Position numbers and translations under genes: made by a program. Positions 40,101 through 52,100 of a stretch of DNA of 64,000 nt are shown in pieces. The stretch spans positions 62,001 through 126,000 of the forward strand of contig WBMZ01000215.1 of the NCBI GenBank assembly GCA_013400975.1. Direction: 5' to 3'. Source of the stretch: Atrichornis clamosus (taxonomy: Eukaryota > Chordata > Aves > Passeriformes > Menuridae). The notes under the pieces are model-generated. The model was not told the DNA's origin. It saw only the letters and a list, made by a program, of their open reading frames with translations, and did not search any database. Numbering within the stretch: the first letter of the stretch is position 1; every line of letters starts with the position of its first letter.

Positions 40101-43100
40101 GTTCAGTCTTACTTTTTAAAGTGCTTGAAATATAGATCTGCTACCTTAAAGCCAGTGAATCCTGCTTCTAGTAGAATCACCATATATCCCCTTTGGTTTC
40201 AGGCAAAGTGAAACAGTCGGAAACGGTGACAGAGTTTAAAAGTTGTGTGACCAAGTGTGGTCATTTGCTGCGTCTAGCATGAATTTTCTTTAACACTTGC
40301 CCTTTTAATCGAGGTGAATTAGTTGTGGAGTTTTTTCAGAACAGCACAGAGTTAATTATGCAGCAAAAAAGTACTGCTTTCCCCTTCTTCAGTATGGCGA
40401 CCTAGCTTATATTCTCCTTGTTAACTTACCCCATTGCATTTTTGCTGTTTGTAAGTGAACCACAAAACCCACCCTCTTAACACAGCAATGATGACAAAAG
40501 TAGTGGAAGGGAGATAATTTAAGGTGCAAGCTTCAGAACTTTGCAGAGATAAGGGTCTTTCCTCTTTACTAATGGCACTCAGCCTATCTTCTGCTCTCCC
40601 TTTTTCTAAAATTTTGTTCAGGCTTTTATGTTCAGCTTTAATTTGTAGGTCAGCTTTCCTGCAAAGCTTGTGTGACATGAGGAGCCAACTTGGACCTTAT
40701 TCAGAGGTCTAAATGCATCTTGTGACATACTTTAATTATTTTATTTGCTCTGCTTGATCCTTCTAACTGAAATTGTGGAAATAAATCAAGAAGACATCAA
40801 TTTTTGCCTTGTGGCAGATCTGTAACCCTAAAGGAAATGTTTGAGTTTGCAAATACTAGTTCTGTGGTGTACATATCCAGACTTTTTATAGTTTCTTACT
40901 TTTTTTGTGTATTTTCAGATGGTGAACTCAATGTTCTGGATGACATTTTGACTGATGCTCCTGACCAGGATGATGAGTTGTATAACCCTGACAGTGAGCA
41001 AGACAAAAGTGAGAAAAAGGGTATGTGACTGTGGTAGTGGATGTCCTGCAGGAATGTAAATGGTAAAAGATGTCTGCCTTATTACAGTTAAAGTCTTTGA
41101 AATAGTGGGTTTTATAACTTGATTCAAAGAGTTAATGAGTTCCAGAAGTCTTTATTTCAGGGACATACGCTTTTTTTCACCTGACCTTCCAAGCAAACAG
41201 TCAAGTTTGTTTCTTTTTGTCTCTAAAGCAGTTGCTGAGTCTGGCTTGTTTTGAATTCATTTGCTGTTAGAAAAGGATTGTCCTTTTTGGTTCGATGAAG
41301 TGAGATGGAAGTGGAGCAAGGGGTTTGCAAAGTGTGGTTCCAGCTCAGTTCTTGACTGGCATTAGGCCAATCCCATAAGCATTTAATTTAGCATTCCCAT
41401 ATATAAAATTTAAAAAACACCTACCAAAGCCTAAAGGATTCCTCTTTTAAAGTACATGTTTTAGAACACAAACTGTTCCTAAGAAGCAGTCTTGAGTGTT
41501 GCTGCAAAGCTTACAACTGGAAGATGTTCCCTATGACTGCAACAGGGTAATTGCATAACATAGAGAAAGTAGGAGCCTCTGCACAGTTTTTGTTTTGATA
41601 CAGGAAATAACATTGAACTTGATATTTTTTTTCTATTTAAGGATCAAAAAGAAAAACTGACAGGATGGAAAACGCTGAAAGCAAGAGGCAAAAACCTTCT
41701 ATGCATTCCTCGAGGCAGATGATGCCAAAGCCTCCTAGTTCATCAGTTAGCAATAACAAGAGAATAGTGAGTACAAAAGGAAAGCTGGTGTCAGAATACA
41801 AGAACGAGGAGTATCAGAGACCTGACAGAAACAAGCGCCCTGATGGGGATCGAAAGATGCGCATGTCAAGCAGTTCCAGGGAACCTTATAAAGGACAACC
41901 AGAAAAATCTTGCTTGAGGAAGAGGGATATTGACAGAAGGGCAAAGTCTTCTACACCGGATGGTTCAGAGGTATTAAGTATTCTTGCTGCCTTATAAATA
42001 AAGCAATTTTATGAGACTTTTATAAGGCACATTCTCTTAGGACTGTGTGTGCATCCTGACAATGTTATATGACTGCTGATTCACTTTTTCTTTAAACATC
42101 AGAGAATCAGGCATGATGTGGATAGAAGACCAAGCAGATCTAGCCATTCTTCTAAAGAAGAGGTGAACTCTGAGGAATATTGTTCAGATCACGAGACTGG
42201 CAGTAGTGGTTCCTCTGAACAAGGCAACACAGAGAATGAGGAGGAAGGAATGGAAGAAGAGGAAGATGATGAAGGGGAGGAGGATGAAGAGGTGGAAGAA
42301 GATGGGGAGGAAGATGAAGAAGAGTATGAACAGGATGAGAGAGATCAGAAGGAAGGAAATGACTATGACACACGGAGTGAAGCCAGTGATTCTGATTCTG
42401 AATCTGCCTCTTTCACAGATGGGTCAGTCAGATCTGGGTCTGGTTCAGATGCATCAGGTAGGCAGCATCTTGCATGCTAATCTGAGATACCTTGCCATTG
42501 AAAGTTTGGCTACCTTTAAAAATAACCACTTCCTGACCACATCAAAAGTAAGCTGTGGTAGCACAATTCAATAAGATGTTAATTACGAAGTAACCATATG
42601 CAAGGGAAAAATGTACTGGAAAGTGGTATTTCCTTACACCAAAATTGTGAATATCCAGATTATATAGTGTTCTTGACTGCACTAGTATTTCCTTGGGTAT
42701 CTGATGGCTTAGTTTTCCACACAATTCGTTTTAAGTTGATGTTGAACTGTTTGGTGTTTACCTAGACTAGTGACTAGGTAGACTGGTGTAGTAAAAGCAC
42801 CGTATCCCTGGGGAAGGATAGTTGAATCTTAAATAATGGCTGCTTTCAGCGTAGGAAATCTAAACCTAAACTGAAATGATTAGCTATTCAGACAAATTTA
42901 GAAAGAAATAAATGTTTTAAGTAGAAACTAGAAACAATTGCTTTGTAGTTGTATATTATAACTGATCCTAACTTACAGATGTGAAGTGCTAATGACGTAA
43001 ATACTTTTGGGTTTGGCTGTTCGTTGTTTGTTTTTTCTAGGAAAGCAGCTTGCAATCCTGTTAAGATTCCTATTGTGTATCTTCCTTGTCTGAAGTCTCC

Positions 43101-46100
43101 ATAGGTGGTCATCCTGCTTAACATGCTGCCTTTTTTAGCTCAGCTCTGCTGTTTGGAGTTATAGACAGCAAGGTGTAACCTAAAGACAAGTGAAGCTGTA
43201 ATAACTGTTCCAAAAAGCTCTGTGGTATAACGTAACACTTTCTTAAGAGTGGAAGTAATTGCCTGTGTGCCACAGTATTTTGTTTTCCTATCTCTTACCA
43301 TTTTTTTGAGCTCTGAGCAACACAGTTTGTGGTCCATGTTGCACATTTGGGTGAAGGCTGGCAAGAAGCGCTAACCCACCCTTACTAAAAATATAATAAA
43401 TTCTGTCTCTAAACATTGCACAGATTTACTAGATTTGTGGTGTTCATCTTTTGTGAATGAAAAGTTTGAGTAACTAGCATTTGCTTCTTTTGTGCATGAT
43501 AGTTTTGTGGCAACAACCACAATTTTAATATGTGAGTCAAACAGTAACTTCACTTTTACTGATGTTGTTTTCCTGCCTCATTACTTTGCAATCTCAATTT
43601 TGCAAGTCACTTGGTGTTTAAAATATTGCTTTTATTTTGTTATGGTTTCTTTTAGACGAGAAAAAGAAGGAGAGGAAGAGAGCTAGAGGTATCTCTCCGA
43701 TTGTTTTTGACAGAAGTGGAAGTTCTGCATCAGAGTCATATGCAGGTATTCTTCTCCTTTGTTGCTTGTCATTGTGACTTGCATCAAATCTTAATGTGTA
43801 ATCTAAAATAAATGTAACTGGCTGTAGAGATTTATGGGGTATGTAGCTTTGTATAATTTGGTATTGACTTCTGGCATGTTGTGCGTGGATACCTTTGGGG
43901 GGAAGTAGGCTTTCTTGTTAATGCTATTCTGTTGCTTAAGTGGAATTTTCACTTTTTTCTTTTTTTTTCTTTTTTTTTTTTAACTTGGAAGATGATGATT
44001 CAGTGACTAGTTTTCTGAGTAGGAAATTGTTCAAATACTATTTTAAAAAAACAAACCCAAATCAAACAACCCAAAAACAAAACCAAAAAAAACCAAAACA
44101 AAACACTCGTGCACATTGAATAGTATTTTTTGTGTGTGTGGGTGCGCGCCAGAAAGCGTAATTTGTCATGAATGAAAATTGTATGTGACAAGGCTGTAGA
44201 AATTGTATATTATCTCTATTAAGGCTCAATCTGAACAAATGTACTTTGGCTAAACACAGGTTCAGAAAAGAAGCATGAGAAATTATCATCTTCCGTTCGT
44301 GCTGTCCAAAAAGGTATCATTTAAATTTGAATTTTTAATGCATGCCCCATAGCAAGCCATTGTCTCTGTTGATTAAATTACCTGTAAGTAGTGATGTTCT
44401 GATATAAATCAATTTGAGCACGTCATTGTTTTGAGCATGAAAGTTGAATCTTAAACTACTTTTGCATGTGTTGAGAGCAATATGCAAAAAGTTCAGTCAC
44501 TTTGCTCTTGGCAGAGGCAGCAGATTTAAAAAGGAAGTGCTTAAATCTGCAAAGAGAAACAGCATTCACCATCCTCTATTGAACAATATGTGCTTGTTAC
44601 GAGTGTTACCCAGTATTTATCCAAAGATTCTTAAGCAAGGAAGTAAGTCCTACATATCGGAACATCACTGAATCATGCTGATTTTATTTTACTTTTTTCT
44701 TTACCTGGATATCTTAAGTTGTAGTTTTGTTTCGATTTCCCCTGGCATTTTGTGCTCTACAGCTTAGAGTTCAAGTTGGGTGGTTGACTGTGGTAATAGG
44801 TAGATAGGAGCTAGGTGGGATACTGTGTATTTTGAAGGAAGCAAATAACTATCTACACTCAAAGTGGCACATTTGATAAGTATTTACAGTTTTACTTATT
44901 TGATACTTTGTTTTCTTTTCAGACCAAACAAGTAAACTTAAATACATTCTGCAGGATGCAAGATTTTTTCTCATCAAGAGTAATAACCATGAAAATGTAT
45001 CACTTGCTAAAGCAAAGGTATGTTGTATTTTTTTCAGACTGATCACTTTGTCTGTTTTCAAACACACCCATCTTAGTATGGAAATGGTGTAGGTAGATGT
45101 GTTCTTTTCTCTGTGGCTCAGATCTCAGTAGAGGCAGGGATAAAAACTACTGCACCTGGGTTCTTCTGCTTCCACTGTAGCCTAGAAAAGATTCTAGACC
45201 ATTGGTCATTTATCTAGGCATGAATAGGGTCAAAAGGGGCCTTAGGGTCTGTTTGATAACATCCTAAGCCAACCTCCATTGGGAATGCTGGGATGGTATT
45301 TTCTCCCCACTGTTCATATCACTGTACTCTGAGAAGGTTCAGAAGGTTATTTGGCTTTCTTCTAATGCTATAGGAGTAATTTATCTCAGGTGATTGAGGG
45401 ATATGAAGCCTTACTGTGGAAATGTATGCCTGGCAGTGCTGGCATGAGTTCTTTGGGAGGGATTCCAGGGTACTCGGCTTCAACTGTTGGGGAATTGCAC
45501 TAGGCCACTCAGGTGGTTTCGTATTGGTGTGTGTTCTTTCAAACAGCTTTTAGAGAAAATACTTGATTTGCTGTTGCACAATATAGTAGAATCACAGCGT
45601 AGGTGATTCTATTAATGAAGCTTTTCTAAAATACGGTAGCATTTAAATGATTGAACAAATCCCAGAATTCCTGGGCAAATTTGCTTGCACCCCTCCTTCC
45701 AGCTTTGGTTCTGCTCTGTGCAGTGAATACCATTCTGACTGGTGTTTGTTTTAGCTCTGTAAAGGAGCATATCCTTTTTTGTGCCTCATTCATGCTTGGG
45801 TCTGCAATAGTATCCTTGTTCCTTAAGTTCTTGGAGTGGATGCTTTGTCTCTGTGTAGAGGCATCAGTGCTTTGCCACTCCACTTTCATGAAACTCACTT
45901 TTGTGGTGTCAGTGTAGTGTGGTGTTCTTGTTCACAGCAGGGCCTTACAAGCAGCCAAAAGCCATGTAGTCTGACTGAAAGCTAGTAAAAAACCCAAATA
46001 GTTCTCTGGGGGCTATAATGAATTACCCGAATGGGACAAACACTGATCTGAGTTCAGAGTAAGGCATGAATGCATACCTTCACTAAAAAAATAAGGGAAA

Positions 46101-49100
46101 GAATGTTGTCTTTGGTAGAACATAGATCCTGTTCTGAGGCTGAAGCTTGTTTGCCCAGAGAATGGACTGAGGAGTAATTCAGTAAACTGCTGTACTAAAT
46201 CTCAGCTCAGCTGGCACCTTAAAACATTGCGTTTTAGTGTGCTTGACTATATAATGTCTGGTGAAAGGGAAAAGGTAGTAGTTAATAGGTGGAGATGTGG
46301 AAGGCTGAAGAAAGTGGTTTGAATTGTCTTGCCAGTATGAAGTGTTACTCTGGTGTCTTTCATGTTGCTGGACTTTCACTGAAAGAGTTTTAAAGTCTAT
46401 AGGCTGCCCTCAACAAATCTGCAATACTATACTGAAGTCTACCTGCCCACCTTTCGGTATATATTCTACTGGGTTTGTCGTAATTTCTGTGTATTATATA
46501 ATACATGAACCCCAAAGTCACTTAAAACATGTATGAAAACATTCACTTTTAGTATTTTTAAGGTATATGTCCATCATTATAATTACAATGGAAGTCTTAC
46601 AGTCTAAATGCATCTTCAGTGTTCAAAAAAAGATTGAAAAGCCTGTGTTTTAAAATTTTTAGCACAAGGCAGGCTAAAGTATTTCTTGAAGGAAATAAAT
46701 TTCACAATACTTTTTTCTTTCCATTATTTTCTATTGCAGTACACTATTTTGATCTTGTTTTCCTCATCTGCATTATATATTTATGTTAGCTTAATCATTT
46801 GAGATTAACTCTTACGTTTTGGTGATGGGATGGGTGTTGTTCTGTTTTAGGGAGTGTGGTCAACACTTCCAGTGAATGAAAAGAAGCTTAATGCTGCCTT
46901 TAGATCAGCAAGGAGTGTTATTTTGATATTTTCTGTAAGAGAGAGTGGCAAATTCCAAGGTAAGGGAAAGTGAGCTATTATCAAGGTAAGTGAAAGTGAG
47001 TTTTATGTACAATAGCTTTTCCGTTGTATCTTTGTTAAAATTCTTACTAAATCCTTTAGGGTTTGCAAGATTGTCTTCAGAGTCCCATCATGGAGGATCA
47101 CCTATACACTGGGTGCTGCCTGCAGGAATGAATGCAAAAATGTTGGGAGGTGTCTTTAAAATTGACTGGATTTGCAGGTAAATAATTGTGCGTTTTATGT
47201 TGCTGTTAGTAACAAGGCATTACAGTATCATGTCTGCATGTTACTCAAGAGCTGACAGCATCCTTCTGAAACTCAGTTCAACCAGAGATCTGTCCTCCAA
47301 TCTCCCCAAAACCAGGCCTCCATGTTACTTAGCTTGAGACTCAGATCTGTACCTGACAAGCTATAGAAAATATGTTGAGGGGGGGAGGTTTGTTTGGGTT
47401 TGGTTTTTTTTTTTTAGTGTAGACAATGCATTATAGAAAGTGAGTATTTTTTTTGAGTGTAGATGGTGAATTAGTGATTTTTAGCACTTGATTGCATTCC
47501 TTCACTGATTTAGTTACACTGAAAACAGAAAACTATATTCTGAAGTCTCTGAGTAAAATAACTGCTCACTTGAAGAGACAGCTGTGGATGAAAAAAAGTC
47601 ATGTAAGGACAAATCTATCTTGGTCTGACTGAACAAAGAAAATCCTACTGTTCTGAAAAGACGTATGAAACAGTACAAGCACTGAATACTGTACAGGTTG
47701 TGAGCAGTATGTTCATTGATTTAACTGAGTATGTTCTCACAGAAAAGGTTTTAAAACTTCATTACGGAAAAAAGTTAGTCCTGTGAAATACATTACATGG
47801 TTGTACAAGTATTTTGGACTGCCAGAAAGACTAAATACAGGAAAAGTTGACACTTTGAGTTAGAGAAAAATCTATGTTGGAACGGTCCTCTTGAAGCTAC
47901 TGATTCCCACCTCCAGCTCAAAGCACTTCTAGCTTCAGAGTTAAGTCAGGTGCTCAGGGATTTATTTCAGTAGGTGCCGAGACTGGTCGGTGTATTCAGA
48001 TGGTGAGATAATAAACAAGCACAATCTCAATATTGCACAAAGACCAAAAAAATTTTCTTTAAAAGGGTAGCCTGTCATAGTATGGACTATATTATTTAAT
48101 ACAGGAGTAATTCAAAGTGAAATCTTCAGTTTCCAATATGTAGTACATAAGAATATGTTCAGAGACCTGACAATACAAAGAATAACAGTATTTTTCTATA
48201 TGTAATATCCTGCTGTGTGCGTTTTTAAGTCTTTTCTTAATAAACGGAGGTAAAACTATAAATGGTGCCACTTGCATATTTAGGCGGGAATTGCCGTTCA
48301 CTAAGTCTGCTCACCTGACCAATCCTTGGAACGAACATAAGCCAGTAAAGATTGGACGCGATGGACAGGTTTGTTTATTATTACTTCTTCCTGTAACTGA
48401 CATCTTCTAGTGCTTGCTTTCAGCTTTGTATGTACAGAAGATTAGGAATGTTTTTAGATCAGTTACTTGCAGCAGAATGCTATGGCAAAGGCACTCTGCA
48501 TGCTTTCTAATGCTGTTGTGGAAGAAGGAAAACAAAGCAATACCGTGCCAGTTCTGTTGTCATCTTTGTGATAAACAGTGTTTGCTTCAAAACTGTGTGG
48601 TATTTTGCATTTGAAATGTAATGTGCCTTGCATTGTATGGTGTGCAAACTATATAGCATCAGTTTTCAATAACAGGTTCTGGTGTTCCAGTTATGCTCTG
48701 CATTGCATTTTTTTTATATATACTGTGTTGCTTGGGGCATAGACTGCCATTATAAAGTATATGCTAAGCAAATTTTAAGTGGAGTTGGCTCTTTGTCTTG
48801 TCAGACATACCAGAGTGCAGGTATGTTGCTGCTGTTGTCAAGTAACCAAGCCGTGGGTAAAATAATGGTTTCTGCTTTCTTAAGACAGAATGGGAGTAGT
48901 ACAGTCTTCATACTATATGGAAAACATCAACTCTGTGCTGCTTTGTTTTGCCCACAGATGCGTTTGCTTTGTTGTGTAGCAGAAGCAAAACAATAGTTTT
49001 CGTTTTGCTTTTGTTTTTAATTTAGTGTGAACTCTAAAAAGAAAAAAAAAAAAAGAGGATTTCAGTTAACTTAGTTTCTGTTAAACGGTCAAGGAAAATT

Positions 49101-52100
49101 TTTTTTTAATGTTTTGTCCACTCCATAATAGAGTGGCATTCTGGATATGAGTTTCAGCTTTTTTCCTAAAAGTACTGTACTGTTAGGCTCTGGGCAAGCA
49201 TTGTCTGATGCCTGCTCTCCCTGCTTTTCAACTCCAGTTATTTCCTGAAGTGGTTGTCATTTATCCATTTATATTTGTGCAACCCTGACTGGATCTCTCT
49301 TCTAAGGATGTGTGCACTGAACTTCTGCCTTTGAGACATCATTTGGAAAGGTATTCTGCAGGCCTGCTAGTCACCAGGTTGAAGAAGCACTTTTTTGGAT
49401 TGTTTCACACCTGGCTCCTGCTAGATTCATTTGATGGCCCAAGTTTTTGTACTGGAAGAGGGACTCAGCAAGTTGATCTCTGTCCCTCTCTCCTTCAAAC
49501 AACTTGTGGTGTCCAGTGCTCCTATTATATCCATCTTGTTCCCCATACCCTGCATATTTCTCTTAATCCAGGCTGGAGAGACCTGACCTGCTCAGTCATT
49601 GCATGTAGGAATTGTTGTGTTCTTTCAGTTATTCTTGGTGCCCTGCCTGGAAGCTTTTTCATTTCTACTGTCCCCCTGTTTTTTGAGATGCAGGAGCACA
49701 ACTGCACCCAGTATTTAAGGTGTGGATGGAACATGAACTTTCAGTGTGGTGTAATGACTTTCTTACTCAGTGTTCCTTTACTAATATTCCTGAACACACA
49801 AACTGCTTGTTTTGACTGCTGTCAAACATTGAGTCGGTATTTTCATGGATCTGTCTACCGTACAATGAAGAACTCACACTGAGTGGTAGTAGTCAACTTC
49901 ATCAGGCCATGGCTTTATATGTGAAGCAGGGATGGATTTTTTTCCTTCGTGTGTCACTTTTCTTTCTGTAATAGGTGATCATTTTCTTTGTGATGAAAAA
50001 CAGTCCTCTGATTTTGTAGCAAAACAGTGATGTGGCCTGTGTGTCTCATGGGAAGATATGGTTGCCCCAAGTGTTGGACTGTTTTATGAAAATTCTAAGT
50101 AGTGCCTAAAGAGTGAAAGGTAATGTAAGTGAATTTTGCTGTCTCTAGTGATACTGAAATCTCTTCTAAGTGTCCTTTTTTTTTTCTTAAATATATGTTG
50201 TCAGTGTATTTGGGGAGAGTTTCATTTCTTCAGTTTATAAACCACTACTGAACTTCTAACTAATTCTAGGAAATTGAGCCGGAATGTGGAACCCAACTTT
50301 GTCTTCTCTTCCCTCCTGATGAAAGTATTGACTTGTATCAAGTCATTCATAAAATGAGGCACAAGAGAAGAATGCACTCACAACCCCGATCAAGAGGACG
50401 CCCATCCCGTCGAGACCCCGTTCGGGACGTGGGAAGGTTAGAAACGTTCTTTGGACTGATAATAGGCACATGTATCAGAATAACGTGATGGAGGAATATG
50501 ATTCGTCAAAGCTTTCCCTGCGATAAAGAAGAGAGAAAATCCTCAAATCAAGCTGCATGGACAAGTTTGTGGCTTCATTGAGGATTTCACATGGTTCCCC
50601 GGTCTGTCATTTTCAAGAGGAAAATGGGGATCTTTGCTTTTGCAGAAAAAAGCTCTTAAAGTGCTGTCTCTAGTTTAGATTAGATCGTTTATTGAGTTAA
50701 TGCAACATGTAATGCTAGCTGTAGGTAAGCTTGGCTTGATGATGAGCAGGCTAGATGGAGAGGAGGAAATATTTATATGCCAAAAATGTGTTAATATCTT
50801 GTAAAAGCCTTTTCTTTCAGGTGTGTCTCTGGATAAGCCTTATCAAATATGGGACTTTTATAAGGATCACTTAGAATTTTGCAGAAGATGCCGCCTCATT
50901 TTGAGGATAAAATATTTAAGTTATTTTGATATTCAAGAGGAGCATTATTGGGACTGTTTCAAATTGTGTCACCGTGATGTGTTAACCCCATTGCCAAATA
51001 TTCTCTAACATGTAACCACTGAAATCACACATCTTGCTGAGCTTCTGAAAACAGTAGGTTCTTTCCAAAAGGGATCAAGTGGCCCTTGGAGACCCGGCAA
51101 CAAACCAAAAAGAATGGCTGTTGCTGTGTCTGTATATACAACCTTTCCAGATGCTGGCAGTACCTGTGGACTTAAAGTATTTTTAGAGGATCGACATGGT
51201 TATTGATCACTGCTATATGAACTTAACATCATTTTCCAGAAAAAAGGGGGTATAACTTGTTACAGAATTGGAGAAGTCTTTGAAAAGAACTGATATTAGC
51301 CCTTCTGCCAAACACCTTTTCCCTGTGGTAGCCACTTTGCATACAGACTGATGTATGGTTTGGGCTGAAACCTTTGGTTAAGTTTCCTTCTTGTGGAAAC
51401 GTCCTGTGGTAGGTACAGAGCCCCAGCAAGAGTCCCCATTTCCTTGAGCTTAAAAAAAAAAGGACACTGTAACGAGTAGGTAGGAGGAAACCTGGCAGCG
51501 CCCCCCTATTTTTGGCTTTAAAGGACTGAACACCAAGATGGCTTTTGGAGCTAAGCTAAGAGGTTTCCAGTGCAATAAAGTATATACAAGTGAAGGTTTT
51601 GCAATGGACTGCAAACTATACATATAACACCACCACACCTTCTCAAGCCTGCCAGGGCCTCCATTTATGTATGTGGCTTACAGCTTAAAGTCAGTAGTTG
51701 GACTACTATATGAACTGTTTCTATCATATTTTATACCGGTCGTAAATGCACTCTCAAAACTACAAGAAAGCGGTATGTTTATTCTTTACACCAGCTTCTA
51801 TTTTCTTTGATCTGAATTTGCTGTAGATGCAACTGCTTTGGTTTTTGGGCTATTTGCTCATACTAAAGAATCTGCTTCCGTTTTAAAAAGCTTAGTAACT
51901 GGGTATGGTGGGCTTTAAAGACTGAGGTCGGGAAGCAGGGGGAGAAGTCACTGTTCATAAAACTAAAAGCTGTATAAGCTTGTTACTCAGCCAGCAAGTT
52001 GCACAGTAATTGAGCAATTTAAGAAAGTGTTAATGTCTTATCCTAAGGAATTACATTGCTGGGGGGGTGGGCGGTGGGAAGGGAATGGATTTGTAACTGC

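Noticed and set aside
42152..42574. Pro/His/Leu-rich minus frame and Lys/Met-rich plus frame over the acidic exon
   Set aside because: Both are other-frame shadows of the GAA/GAG-rich YTHDC1 exon 4.
45200..45300. Suspected CR1 fragment in YTHDC1 intron 7
   Set aside because: Only short resemblance ('aaaggggccttagggtctg'); the block order of CR1 is not followed.
49310..49882. 190-codon plus-strand open frame inside YTHDC1
   Set aside because: It crosses an ancient CR1/L3-like repeat in intron 10, and the real exons 10 and 11 splice around it.
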